From assembly GCA_012932865.1 (NCBI GenBank), contig SAXG01000059.1, positions 186,001-250,000 on the forward strand: DNA of 64,000 bases. Direction: 5' to 3'. This document shows, one piece after another, positions 10,390 to 21,784 of this stretch. Made by a program: the position numbers and the translations under genes. Numbering within the stretch: position 1 is the first letter of the stretch; each line of letters starts with the position of its first letter. This DNA is from Amylostereum areolatum. Lineage: Eukaryota; Basidiomycota; Agaricomycetes; Russulales; Stereaceae. The notes beneath the pieces were generated by a model. It ran no database searches and was not told where the DNA came from. It worked only from the letters and a program-made list of their open reading frames with translations.

Positions 10390-12475
10390 CTACCATAACA
10401 CTACCTACTCACATTTGGTTTACTCGCTCACTGCTGACTCCCAGTGGGAAATCCGTCGTTTCGGATCGATTCCCTTAGATTTGGATAAGCTCGAATCGAC
10501 GTGAATTCCTGGTCTCGAAGAGAACAGGCTTTGACCTGAGGCTCTCCTGCCCGATATGGAATCATCACCCAAAACGGCAGTGTCGTTTTTTTCCCTCTTC
10601 CTCTTTCGTTTCCCTCGGCTCCTCCGGGCCGCTCGTCACTCACTGCCGTTGCCGCTCGTCACTCACTGCCGTTGCCGCTCGTCACTCACTGCCGTCGCCG
10701 CTCGTCACTCACTGCCGTCGCCGCTCATCACTCACTGCCGTCGCCGCTCGTCACTCACTGCCGTCGCCGCTCGTCACTCACTGCCGTCGCCGCTCGTCAC
10801 TCACTGCCGTCGCCGCTCGTCACTCACTGCCGTCGCCGCTCGTCACTCACTGCCGTCGCCGCTCGTCACTCACTGCCGTCGCTCATCTCTCATTCCTTGC
10901 CTGCCGTTTCCCTTCATCCGCTCATCCCGCGGGCCCCCTGCTCACCCTCCGCGCATCATTTCTATGGGGAACGATCAATCGACCTTGACGCCTGAGTCTT
11001 TCTCTCCGTCTTCAACGCTGCTTGGCAAACACCCCTTTCCCGACCACCCGTTTCCGCGCTTTGTGCGCCCTCGCACGGACACACCTCGTGCGTTCGCGTC
11101 CTCTCACCCATCTCACATCTTTTCGTCTGACTCGTCCCAGTTGAAGTACCTGATGCTCTCACATCACCTCCCGCGTCCGCCAACGTGTCCGCTCCTGCAC
11201 TGGAAGCCGATGCACAACATGTCTCATCAACTTCCCCCTCTTCCCCTATCTCGGAAACCACCCCCCAGACGTCGGGTCCTGACCATCCTACGCAACTAGT
11301 TTCGTCACCCTCTGTCTCCCGTGTCGATGCCTCCACATCCGCCTCCACACCCGCCACACCATCTGCCGGTGCTCTGGTTCGCTCGAACGACATACCATGC
11401 AGTCTGTTGACTGGTACGTCACCACTTACATGTTCTTTCGACCCATACTGATGCTCGTGCTCTTTCTTTCCCTTCCCTTCATCGACGCTTTCTTCACCTG
11501 CCCCGCTTGCATCATCCAGATGGTCCTGACCCCGCAGCATATGTAACATCCGACATATTAAACCTCTGGTTCATGTATTCATGTACTGTTTTTTGCCCGG
11601 CTGATGCGGTACTCTGTTTGCCCCCAAATAATCGCTCATATATTCTTCTGGACCATGCGTCCCTCCCCATATTGTTCAAGTTATTTGGTTCATGGCTGCT
11701 CCCTCACCTTTGTGATGTTCCTTGGACTCATGGACTTCAGTCACCCCGCACGTCGACTAAAGTGTCCCTGATAGCTGCTTTATGCGTGCACACATGTTCC
11801 GTCTCGTGTACGGGTGCCATATATGCCTTTACATTGCTTGCTAACGAATGTCGCCGTACCATTGTTACTCGTGCTCCCTGCCCTGCGGCTTCTGCCTTTC
11901 GTGTTGATTGTCAAACCGCCTTCCCGCTCTCATCTGTCCCTGTTCCCGTTCAAACCACGCCCATATCTGCTCCAACCTTTCGTGTGGACTGCCAGCCTAC
12001 GTTCTCACTGCCTGCGTCTCCCGCCTCTTTCTCTGTGTTCATTGAACTGGTTACTGTTTCTGCTCAGATAGATGTCGCCGCCCGCATGCAGGGATCTGCT
12101 TCCGACTCGTCCTTTCCTTTGCCTTGTCCTTCTGACCTTCGCTTACATCAGGGAACCCCCCCCCCCTAGCAGGCTCCTAACCAGCTGGCCTTGTGTGTTT
12201 TGTCGCTACTGTCTGAGGGAATTGAACTTAGTGTGATTTCTGAGGACGGATGACCGGACCGACAACTGACGGAACATTCCGAAAATTCAAACACCGCTCA
12301 ACCTTATCCCAGCGACAACGCACAAGGACGGCTGGCAAACTAAAATGCGGCGAATGGAGGGCTCTCCCGCCTCCCAGTCACATGAGCTCCGTGTCACGAC
12401 ATGTCACACCTGTCAACAAACCCTTCGCTCAATGTCATTCCTCCTTCCTCGCACCATTCTGTTACCCTCAGGCGG
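10390..12475. other. Region with no supported gene; holds a 23-bp tandem array
   Basis: Open frames here (for example near 10556-11299, 10962-11549 and 11507-12169) are Ser/Pro/Thr/Leu-rich without domains, and two of them overlap on opposite strands. I see no credible start-plus-splice model. The tandem array at 10631-10880 is listed separately. Confidence 0.5.
10631..10880 (+). repeat. 23-bp minisatellite, about 11 copies
   Basis: The unit GCTCGTCACTCACTGCCGTC plus GCC is repeated head to tail about 11 times with few substitutions (GTTGCC in the first two units, one CTCATC variant). Since 23 is not a multiple of 3, each frame cycles through the unit every 69 nt, so no constraint on a protein is implied. 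Confidence 0.9.
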
Positions 12476-12623
12476 ATGTCTGTAGCTCATGAGGCCATTA
12501 ATTTGCCCTCCCGAGAAGACATCTGCCAGAAAGCCAGAGAAATCTTCGCAGTTACGCCTTGTGACTTCCAAATCCAGCTGTGTCAATGCATCAGGAAAAC
12601 TCCTGGTACTTGACAGTGACTTG

Positions 12624-13414
12624 TAGTGTTGCCAAAGTTCGGTTCAGAACCGCGGTCCGAACCTGAACCGACAGAACCGAACCGACAGTTCGGTCCGGTT
12701 CTGGTTCTGGTTCTGGCTTTCACCCGTCGGTTCAGGTTCAGGTTCGGGCCGGGGAAGAACCGACAGAACCAGCCCGAACCGCGTTCGGCTGTGCAAGGCC
12801 ACGTGGCCCTCTCACCTCTCACCCTCACCTCTCATCCTTCCCCGCCTCTCATCCCACTCCTGCCGAAGTACTCCACACCCTACAACACCACCTCTCCACC
12901 CTGGTTCCTTACCCTCCTCCACAAGGCCAACCTCTGTATTCCTCTACACACACCCCTCCAACACTCTCTATGTGGCCTCGCTCAAGCCTTGCTCTCGACA
13001 GGTCCTTCATGCATGAGCCCATCACTGTTGTGACGACGTCAAGTGACAGATGGCCATTGTCATTGATGGCACATTTGAGCCAAGCAGTCACCATCCCCAG
13101 CACCCCCGCACTCCTTGCTCTTGACCCGCACTCTTCCTTATCACCCTACTGTCTCATCTTGCTACTGTCTCGCTACCCGTTGTCATGTTTCCCCAGGCTG
13201 TATGTACTACATCTACTGGTACTACTAGTAACCACAGAATGCTAAGTGTTCTAAAGCAAAAATTGGGGTTTGAACCGAGTCCGAACCGAGTTCGAACCTG
13301 AACCGAGGTTCGGTTCAGGTTCAGGTTCAGGTTCACCCCCAGAGGTGTCAGTTCAGGTTCAGGTTCGGGCAAGATGGGTCCCGAACCGAACTGAACTGAA
13401 CTTCGGCAACACTA
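12624..13414. mobile_element. hAT-type MITE nested in the larger element
   Basis: The ends are TAGTGTTGCC (12624-12633) and its exact reverse complement (13405-13414). They are flanked by perfect 8-bp target duplications GTGACTTG (12616-12623 and 13415-13422), the size typical of hAT transposons. Subterminal GGTTCGGTTCAG/GAACCGAAC words form further inverted matches at both ends. There is no transposase coding, so it is non-autonomous. It inserted after the surrounding element, since its target duplication lies in that element's terminal sequence. Confidence 0.92.
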
Positions 13415-13839
13415 GTGACTTGGGGTCCTTGGGCAAGTCACCCAGCGCCCCAAGTCCCCAGCAATGTGGACATTGGCCAAGCCGGGCCACTTTCTGGCCC
13501 AAGTACCCATTTCACTTGAGGTTAGCCTTGGATACACTTGGTAAGTAGATGTCAAGGTAGGGAAGGCCATGAGACACGAGGCTCAAGTACCCAAGTATAC
13601 AGTCCAGTGGTTTCAGATACTGCAATGAATTGCTCAGGCCATTGTCCAGTCACTCCAAGCACTGAAAGCACACAGTTTAGGGGGCACAAAGCAAATCATA
13701 ATCCATTCATTCATATAGTACTGAGCACAGGTACATAATATGGAATGGATACAGATGAAGCTAATCAGACACAAACACAGCAAGCACGGAAGCAAACCAA
13801 CATCAGCACTGACACACGCAAGGGATCACGCGTGGGCGG

Positions 13840-14990
13840 AGGCATCTGAAGCAGTGTGGAGGTTAGTGCTAATGCGGGACGGGGGAGAAAGGGATGTACG
13901 CACCCTCATCGGAACGGGTGCATCTGGGCTCGGGCTTGTCCATGGGTGGGGGGACTTGCAGGACGGCAATTGAGGACGACGGCATTGTTGGCGTTGTAAG
14001 TGGTGGCGGCCTCCCAGGCGGGTCTGCGTGCGGCGGGGATGAGGGGGAGGGAGGTCGCAGTAGTCGGGGTCGTGGAGGTCACCGTCGGTGTCGACATAGA
14101 CGTGTATGGAGGCAGTGGAAGAGGTGGTGGAGGAAGAGGAGTGGGAGAGGTAGGTGAGGTCAAGGAGGCGGGAGATGTCGGCGCGTTGGTCGTGGGTGAC
14201 GAGGGCGTGGCCGTTGGCGGGTGGCGAGGGTTGACGAGTGACGAGGCCATTGGCACTGGGGGCGATGTGCGTTGGCATTGGGAGCGACACGCGCGTGGGC
14301 GATGGGGGGTGACGAGGGCATCGGCATTGAGGGCGACGGACGTTCGGGATGACGAGGCCGTCGGTGTTGGGGACGACAAGGCTGTGGGCATCGTGGGGGA
14401 CGAGCACGTTGGCGTTGGGGGTGGCGAGTGCGTTGGCGTTGGGGGATGACGAAGATGTGGGTGTTGGGGGGTGACGAGGCCGTCAGTGCTGGGGGCTCCG
14501 AGGTCGTCGGCGCTGGGGGGTGACAAGTGAGTCGGCGGTGGGGGGTGACAAAGGTGTTGGCTGTGGGGGCGTCGCGCGTCGCCGTGGGGGCGACAAGCGT
14601 GTTGACGTTGGGAACGACACACATCACCGATGGAGGCGATGTGCACGTTGGCATTGAAGGCGACGGGTGTGGAGGGCGACGGGCGTGTTGGCGTTGAGGG
14701 CGATGGGTGTGGGTGTTGAGAGCGGCGGCGAGGTCATTGGGGAGTGACAAGGCTGTGGGCCTTGCGGGTGACAAGGCTGTGGGGGGTGACAAAGCTGTTG
14801 CCGGTGGGGGCGACACGTGTCGCTGTCGGGGCGACGGGCGCGTCGGTGTTGAGGGCGACGGCGAGGTTGTTGAAGGCAGCAGGCATGGGGGTTAAGTGCG
14901 GCGGCGAGGTCGTTGAAGGTGGCGGCGAGGTCGACGAAGACGGCGGCGACGACCAGGCCGGGTCCCCAACGACGACGATGTCGTGGTTGA
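13840..14990. repeat. Degenerate GC-rich minisatellite
   Basis: Runs of imperfect units resembling GACGAGGCCGTTGGCGTTGG extend over about 1.1 kb with variable spacing. Open frames on both strands (Pro/His/Ser-rich or Gly/Val-rich) are products of this composition, not genes. The repeat lies inside the element at 12589-15293. Confidence 0.6.
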
Positions 14991-16726
14991 AGACAAAGAG
15001 TCGACGCGGCGTTGAGCGCCGATAATAGTTACAGGGCACATGACTTTTCCGTTCTCGAAATCCACTAAGTCATGACTTTGCAAGTATTGACACATTCAAC
15101 TAAGTAACATGCTAAATTTCACAAGTATGAAAATAAACTACTACATCTCCAAGGATCCTCCCAAGCTCCACTTATTTCACCAAGGTAGTCAGTTATTTTG
15201 TCCCAAGTCCAAGTGCACCTAAGGCTACTCTCCAAGTCTAAGTGGCTGGCCCAAGTTCTAAGTGTGTCCCAAGTACTGGGAGTTTTCCTGATGTGGCAGC
15301 TCCAAGGGAAGAACATCATCAGCATCTCCCCTACTGGTTCGGGAAAAACTCTAATGTTCTGGCTTCCTCTTCTGTTTTCGAAGACATCTATTCGTATAAT
15401 TATCACAACTCTTAATATTCTCGGTAATCACTTCATCCGTCAACTTGAGGCTGCCAACTATAGAGGTATCTCAGTGACGAGCCAGAACAATAATGTTGAT
15501 ACATTCAAGGTACGTGACTTTCTTACATGCTACGGGGAACTCCTGTGACATCTTGACTAGAATATTCGCGCTGGACAGTATCGTGTCGTGGTCATCAATC
15601 CTGAAATTGCCATACTCAAGGGTGAACTATGTGAGAAACATCTTTGGCAACACTCTCCATTCCGTGCACGCCTCCTCAATATTGTATTTGACGAAGCCCA
15701 CTGCATCTCTCAGTGGGGTGATAGCTTCCGCCCCGAATTCACTTCAGTTGGCATGCTATGTTTTTTCCTTCCGGATGTCCCCTTCTACATCACCTCGGCC
15801 ACGCTCCCTCCACCCATTCTTTCCGACGTTGTAAACAAGCTTCAGATGCCAAATAACACAATGGTTCTTCATCGTTCAAATGACCGTTGGAACATTGCTT
15901 ACGCTGTCAAAGAAATGGAGCACCCTCAGAACTTGCATGACAACCTTGGGTTTCTCGTTCCTGACAAGTGGGAAGCCGACACAAAATTGCCGCACAAGTT
16001 TGTCATTTTTTTCAACTCGAAGATCGAAACGGAAAATGCGGCCAATTACCTCCGGAAAAGGCTGCCCCTTCATCACCAGGACAAGCTTCAGTGGCTTCAT
16101 GCAGGAATGACGAAGCAGTTCCGGAGCAACCGGTGGGCTTTGACAATGACCGATGTCGGAGGAATGGTACGCTGATATCAATATTCCTGCGGTACCTTCT
16201 GACGTGGACCCGATAGGGCGTGGACATACCGGATATCTTCCTTGTCATACAATGGAAAGCACCAAGAGATCTGTGCACACTGTTCCAAGGATTTGGCCAT
16301 GCAGCTCGCGACACACATTCGCAAGGTTTGGGCCTCCTCATTGCTGAGCCCAAGTGATTCATCAAAGAAGATAAGCAAATGAGACATAAGAATGCTCAGG
16401 GCAAGAAGCGGTCAGATCGAGCGAGCGAAGACACACCACCCTCAAAGCTCGCCAAGCAAACAAGTGAAAGCTCTCCCAGACAAATGACACGCGCTGTCAC
16501 GCCCACAAATGGTTATGGGCGGGACAGGATAGATGGCACCCAGGTAATAGCCAGAGTAGAGTCACCCGGAGAAAGGAAGGGCCGGACAAAGAGAACACCA
16601 AAGATCGGCATGCAAGAAGCCCAAAATAGAATGCAGATCCAGAAGGCTGATCCCGCAGCGTATAGGCAGGCGGCACGCAGATGCCTCCCTCTTTGTTCCT
16701 CCCGTCTCTCCTACACATCGAACACC

Positions 16727-17856
16727 ATGCAAAGCTCCTCCTCCCCTGCCAGCAGCCTGTTTGCCCCCCTTCCCTCTTCAACCACTCCACCCTCGACACG
16801 CCAGTCAGCATCTCCTGACCCGTACACCTCGGCACGAATCCTGGACGCCCGCCTACGCTCCCATCAAGGCCACGTCGACGACGTAATTTACGATCCTGTC
16901 CTGTCAAACAGGCTGATTAACCACCCCTATATGGTTCCATCCATTCCTTCCTATCAGGCCCACGACGACATGGCGACCACACGAGCCAAGATTCTTGCCA
17001 AACTGGTCAAGGACGACGCCTCGCACCAGCAGTGGCTGGAGGCCAATGAGGCCCTTAACGCGGGATGGGGACCTAACCCGTCCACAGGCCCCGTCGAGAT
17101 AAACGGTCTATGGATCGTGGAGGGGAAGGCACAGCAGCTCAGGCCCGCCATGCTCGTCGAAGCCGTCACTGGATGCGGCTTCCATTACTACGCGACAGCC
17201 GGCGAGTGCCTTGGGAGCGATGGACAGAGCGCGATCTACGTGGGACGGGTGCGGAATCACACTTCCGCTGGTGCGTCACTGTCTGTCTTGTTCGCAACAC
17301 ACGCTAACCTGCCACCAGAACTAATTGTGTTCATCGTCTGCAATATTAATTGGACGCTCAACCTCGAGCCCAGCACCCCAGCCTCCAGCTCCATCGCCGC
17401 CGACTGGTTCTGGACTTTCAACCTTCGTCGTGATGGTCTCATCGGTCCCCCCTCGCAAGTCGCTGTAGCAATTGCCCGTCTCGTCGATCGCCACCTCCCC
17501 CAGATGCTTTACTACGCCACTGGGTGCGAGGGGTACTCGGTATTCGTGTTTCCCCCTTGGGGAAATGCCACAGGTACGCCGCTCAACCCCCATACACTGC
17601 TTGTCCACCCACCTCACCATATCTGCCAGGCATATACAAGATAGATCCCTGGACGCCCATAGATGAAGTAGCTAGATACTTCAAGCGTATCCGGCACGCA
17701 ATCTATCCCAACTCGTACGAGACGGTGGAGACGGCACTCTCCCAGCTGATTGCTGAGGCGAAGTACGATGCCATGGTCCAGCTCTCGCACGAGGTTCAGG
17801 AGCGGGTGGCGGAGGTAGGACGGAACAGGGAGGCTGGGTTATACACTCGCCAGTAG
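16727..17856 (+). CDS. Hypothetical protein, three exons
   Basis: The model is join(16727-17270, 17319-17573, 17630-17856), 341 residues, with frame kept at both GT-AG introns (48 and 56 nt). The first intron is a multiple of three and could be retained. The N-terminal 45 residues are Ser/Pro-rich. The body is globular-looking (HPYMVPSIPSYQAHDD, NGLWIVEGKAQQLRPAMLV, PPELIVFIVCNINW) and the C-terminus contains an amphipathic, coiled-coil-like helix ending in AEVGRNREAGLY. No known domain is recognised. It lies just downstream of the broken RecQ gene, same strand and same frame, so a former fusion cannot be excluded. ATG 16727 was chosen because upstream in-frame sequence looks like the RecQ tail. 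Confidence 0.55.
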
Positions 17857-18660
17857 GAGCTGACTCTTCACCTAGCCCTTTCTTATCCGCACTCCGTTTG
17901 TTGATGTCCTTATTAGATTAGCTTGCCTCGTTGTACGATTACCGGCTCTGGTTGTGCTGTCTCGTGTTGCTTACTGTCTCTCCCCCCCCTCTATGTCATA
18001 CTTCTACGTACGCCTTGGTTATGTTTGCCATCCTCCCCTCTCTCAACGCTGCACTGCCTTAAGTAGTCGGCATAGCTGCAGATCAGAAAAGGCTACGTTG
18101 CCTGTGTGGCACTGATACGGCTGCGTTGATTGCTCATGAGGCAGGACTGCACTGCCCTTGCATAGCCAACAACGAACAGTGCACAAACAAAGCTAGAGCA
18201 CTATATAAAGGCCCTGCTTCAGGCATCAGAGAGATACGTACCAAGTTCCATACCCAAGAAGTTCCCATCACCCAGTTATTCAGTAGTCCCCAGTTCCCAC
18301 GATCAAGTCAGTTTTCAGCTAGTTCTCTCTCAGTTCTCAAGTTAGTTTCAGTCCCAGTTTAGTCCCCCGTTCAATCCAAGTTCAAGTTTCAGTCTCTGCA
18401 AGTCAAGTTATAATCTAAGTTCCGTTCTCTATATATTGTGTCTATCACTGAAAGGTAGATTCAGTATCTCCACGTCCGTCCGTGTACCAAGCCCGTCTAC
18501 CGTGACCGTCTCCTTACACATTCCCCCCCCCATTGTTTGGAAAAACAATTGGAAGGAAAGGCAACCTTTGGTAGCATATCCCCTAACACATTTCCCTAAA
18601 CCCCCGGACAACTAGGTATCATCTGGGAAAGAGGAAAACCCGATATATCTAGGAAAGTGT
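17857..18660. other. No gene; LTR-like or promoter-like sequence with a TATA box
   Basis: A TATATAAAGG box lies near 18202-18211, followed by CAGTT/AAGTT-rich leader-like sequence to about 18430. TG...CA boundaries of an old LTR are possible (about 18100 to 18517), but I found neither a partner LTR nor a target duplication. Confidence 0.35.
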
Positions 18661-19130
18661 TTAAACCCACTTTTGATCTGACAGCGCGGAGGACACTGTC
18701 ATTGACGACGACAATGACGGGGTATCATCGGAACCCGGGAGCGATGAAGATGGTACAAAACTCACAGGTTTTTACCACTGTGTCTGTGGCCTTTTTGACT
18801 CACCTCGTTATTACTTTAGAATTTCCAACCACACTTGCTGGTATTATGCAGCAGATGGAGGCGGAGCAGGTTGCGGATGCGATGGAGGACGTCGACAGGA
18901 CACGGCCATCAGTCTTTGCAGAGTAGCACCCCCGTTGACCACAGCCTACTAGTGCCAGTGGTATCGCAGCCAGAGGGTAGTACCTGAATCCCACCTGCAG
19001 TTATGGCATCCAAAGTTCTTGAGCATCTTAAGCCAAAAGAGGGAAGCAAGAAGAGAAAGAGAGCATCAGGGCAGGAAAGTGACAAGAGGGATATCAACGC
19101 GCACCTGAAGCTATTCATCAATGCACATTT

Positions 19131-19550
19131 TGTCACGGATCGCTCCATTTCTTTCTTCGTTTGCAGACCTTGTACACGCGACGCGTCACGGCACATGACT
19201 TTCCTTCGCATCACATGCTCCAACGACGTCATTGCCCGGACTTCCGAACGGCGTTCCACATCCTTATCTATGACATCATTGCTCCGGACTCCCGTCCTCC
19301 TCCCCATGACTCCTTTCTTATTGTTCCCCCCGCTCGCACCACTATCGCATCGCATCGCACCATCGTTCCCACTTGTATATAAGGACAGTATCCCTTTTCC
19401 CTTTTCCTCAGACTGTCCATCTCGTCATACGGTACTGTAGCGCACGTTGCACTACCCTAGACCCCGGCACTCTCGAATCTATTTTCTTCTCGCTCCTCCC
19501 ATCGTCGCGACTTAGGCGGTTCATCGGTCTCATAAACTGCGTTTCTGACA
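19131..19550 (+). repeat. 5' LTR of element 1
   Basis: This 420-bp LTR starts TGTCACGGATCG and ends GTTTCTGACA. A TATATAAGG promoter box is at 19376-19384. It is nearly identical to 25805-26224 and related to the LTR starting at 30262 and the solo LTR at 26362-26785. Confidence 0.95.
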
Positions 19551-20167
19551 CCTCGACAGTCTACCCCTACGCCTACCTCGCACCCCTCTCTCCATCTACC
19601 TCTGCCGTCTCTACGACGTTAAAAACTCCCACCACGGACCTCCCGAACGCACCGGTTTTCCTCCCGTTCAACGGAAAGCCGATCACCCCCCGCGACGATG
19701 CACCACTCCCCTACCCTTGGTCCGACGCCGTCACCATCAACTGCCTCGTCCCCGTACAGAACCTCTTCAAGAAAGATCCCTGGACCGCGCACGGCCTCAA
19801 CTTCCGCATCTTCGAGTGGAGGTGGCACAAGGATCACGGTACTGTTGTCCTCGCCCTATACGTCCGGATCACTACGTGCATCAACGTAGACCTTGAACGC
19901 CTTGAATTCACCCTCCACGCCCCCACCTACCACACATACCTCATCCAGGACGCCCCCAACCCGATCCTCCAAACCAGTTTCACCTCCGTCTCCCAGTTTA
20001 ACCGTCGGACCCCCGAATCCACCCCGCCACCAGTCCTCCGTCCCACCATCAAGGGTAAGACCCTTCGTCGCCGCCACCACGAACATAAGATCCGCCAGGC
20101 AGTAAAAGCCGGCTACCTCACCAAGAAACTCCTCGGCCGTCACCCCATTGCGGCGGACTTCTTCTAG
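19551..20167 (+). CDS. Element 1 upstream ORF (gag N-terminal extension)
   Basis: An open frame from the end of the 5' LTR to a TAG at 20165-20167. It contains KDPWTAHGLNFRIFEWRW and ends GRHPIAADFF. The frame after the TAG stays open and joins gag without a shift, so this may be the N-terminal part of a longer Gag read through the stop, or a separate small ORF. No early ATG is present in frame. Related ORFs lie at the same place in element 4 (30536-31240) and element 3 (32867-33244), sharing the xPWTxH region, which argues that it is a real conserved coding segment. Its function is unknown. Confidence 0.6.
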
Positions 20168-20758
20168 ACCATCATCACGTCCTCCACAGCCCCTCGTCCC
20201 CCCACTCCAAACCTCCCCCCAGGCGTTTTTCGAGACTACTGTCCCGAAGAATACTATATCCTCACCTCGCAGCAGACTAAGGAATCCGTACATTGGCTGC
20301 ACGACGAACCAAACCGGCAACGTCGAGACTGGTACTTCGACGACCGCGACGAACAACCCTACGTCGAAGAATCGGATTTTGCCACCGCTGCGGACGTTCT
20401 ACAGCGCTTCCTGAACCCCCCTCCGACCAACTCGCCCCCACCCCGTCGATGTACTGTAATCGAAGTCCCAGAAGGGATCAACCACAACGACACAACTGGG
20501 AAGTGGTACGCCTATAGACGGAATAAGAACGGAACCCCAGGACGATCAGTAGTTGAGTGGCAGCCCACTTCGTTCAGTCCCGTCCAAGATCACTGGTCGT
20601 GGCATCATAACCAGCAATTCCTCACCCCCACCGACTTCCTTGTCGCAAAACAAGTTGAGGACGAAGTTGAAGAAGCAGAAGAACGCCGACAAGAAACCCT
20701 ATGCCGCCTTGATCAAGAACTCGCCCAATCCCTCACTGTCCCCCTCCCTTTCGACAAG

Positions 20759-21784
20759 ATGTCCGACGCCGAATCCAAACCTGCCGTCTCCAAGCGGGAG
20801 ATCAGCCCCAAGCCAAAGCCATTCAAAGGCGATAGACGCGACACCCTCCGGTTCTCCCTCGAGCTCCGCATGTTCCTGCGCGTTAACAAGGATGTTTATG
20901 CCACAGATGATGCCAAGATGATGCTCCTCCTCAGCCTGATGGAGGACGACACGGCGAAAGCCTGGGCCACGCATCGCCGCATGGAACTCTTCGCCGACAA
21001 AGACGAGAAGGAAGACGCCGAAACCCTCGACCCCACGCCCCCCACACTCCACTATAACTCCTACAAAGAGCTCTTCGAAAGGTTTGGCAAAGACTTTGTG
21101 CCCGTCGATCCGAAGATAGAGGCTCAGCGTAAGATCAACGAGCTCGCAATGACCACCCGGGACGTCACTGACTTTATCACCGAGTTTGAGATGCTGGCAA
21201 CCATGTCAGCGTACGACGACGAGGCGCTAATCCACTTTTTCAAGAAGGGACTTCAGCGTGACCTCGGCAAGCAGGTGGCCCGGTCGTACCCGTTCCCCAC
21301 CAAGCTCGCGGAGTGGAAGGAGCGCGCCCGCCGCATCAACCACCAGTGGCTCGAAGAGAACCCGGAGAGGAAGAGCAGTCAGTCCAAGGGGGCTGTTGCG
21401 CTCACCTCGAACGGTTCGACCAACGACTCCTCGTCGCGCCGAGTCGGCGCCTTCACCAACACCTCGACCCACCCTGCAAAGCTGACGGACGACGAGCGCG
21501 CAAAGATGATGCGCGAAGGCAAGTGCTTCATGTGTCGACAAGCCGGTCACGTCTCTCGCGACTGCCCCAACCGCGACTCGAGCGCGCGACGGGTGGGCGC
21601 AGTAGAGACTGGGTCCAAGGCCCCTCCCCTGCCGACGAACACGGCTCCGTCCACTGCGAAAGCAGCTCCCGACCCATCCAAAACCATCGCGGCGATCACT
21701 CGCCAGCTGAAGGATCTGGACGCGGAAGGCAAGGAACAGGCAGTAGCGCTGTTGAAGGACATCCTGGAATTGCAGGATTTTTGA
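20759..21784 (+). CDS. Gag polyprotein of element 1
   Basis: Structural capsid/nucleocapsid protein of the retrotransposon, 341 residues from ATG 20759. The frame is open further upstream to 20168 and includes an aromatic-rich stretch near 20500-20600 (GKWYAYRRNKNG), so the true product may be longer. The retrotransposon-gag region is visible as PFKGDRRDTLRFSLELRMFL. A CCHC zinc knuckle CFMCRQAGHVSRDC lies near residues 255-268. The stop TGA overlaps a run of five T, the presumed -1 frameshift site into pol. Confidence 0.9.
   Translation: MSDAESKPAVSKREISPKPKPFKGDRRDTLRFSLELRMFLRVNKDVYATDDAKMMLLLSLMEDDTAKAWATHRRMELFADKDEKEDAETLDPTPPTLHYNSYKELFERFGKDFVPVDPKIEAQRKINELAMTTRDVTDFITEFEMLATMSAYDDEALIHFFKKGLQRDLGKQVARSYPFPTKLAEWKERARRINHQWLEENPERKSSQSKGAVALTSNGSTNDSSSRRVGAFTNTSTHPAKLTDDERAKMMREGKCFMCRQAGHVSRDCPNRDSSARRVGAVETGSKAPPLPTNTAPSTAKAAPDPSKTIAAITRQLKDLDAEGKEQAVALLKDILELQDF
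21778..21784 (+). promoter_or_regulatory. Presumed -1 ribosomal frameshift site (TTTTTGA) at gag stop
   Basis: The gag frame reads GAT TTT TGA. A one-base backward slip on the T run gives TTT TTG AAA and enters the open pol frame (FLKRPP). Element 3 has the same TTTTTGA at its gag stop (34802-34808) with pol also in the -1 frame. Confidence 0.65.

Larger units (their letters stand above)
12589..15293. mobile_element. Non-autonomous DNA transposon (TIR CATCAGGAAAACTCC, 2-bp TG target duplication)
   Basis: The 24-bp terminal inverted repeats 12589-12612 and 15270-15293 match at 22 of 24 positions. TG precedes the left end (12587-12588) and follows the right end (15294-15295). Removing the element and one TG restores an open helicase frame exactly, which supports these borders. 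The words CAAGT and ACTTG recur next to both ends, resembling the subterminal repeats of CACTA/hAT-like elements. No transposase gene is recognisable inside; the interior is a hAT-type MITE plus GC-rich minisatellite. The TIR start resembles that of the MITE at 54072-54366. The superfamily is unassigned. Confidence 0.75.
12476..16560 (+). pseudogene. RecQ-like helicase split by a nested transposon and one nonsense codon
   Basis: The N-terminal exon (about 12476-12588) encodes an ICQKAREIF...PCDFQIQLCQ region typical of fungal RecQ N-termini. The gene resumes at 15296 with QGKNIISISPTGSGKT (Walker A), then TTLNILG, an intron 15510-15560, YRVVVINPEI, VFDEAHCISQWG and YITSATLPP. A second intron (16167-16216) leads to GVDIPDIFLVIQWKAP and motif VI QGFGHAARD. 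Dropping 12589-15293 and one TG copy joins the exons in frame. Damage besides the insertion is a TGA at 16355-16357 where RecQ relatives usually have Trp, an apparent short in-frame deletion near 16120-16150, and His in place of Arg in motif VI. The end is approximate because the frame stays open to the next gene. Confidence 0.8.

Noticed and set aside
10631..10880. CRISPR-like array
   Set aside because: Units are contiguous identical tandem repeats with no spacers, in a eukaryotic genome.
10556..11299. Open frame over the 23-bp array
   Set aside because: Its repetitive peptide comes from a 23-bp unit read in rotating frames, so it shows no protein constraint.
13894..14816. Pro/His/Ser-rich and Gly/Val-rich frames on both strands
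   Set aside because: Explained by the degenerate minisatellite inside a transposon.
18100..18517. Solo LTR with TG...CA ends and a TATA box
   Set aside because: No 5-bp target duplication and no matching LTR elsewhere in the window; kept only as LTR-like sequence.
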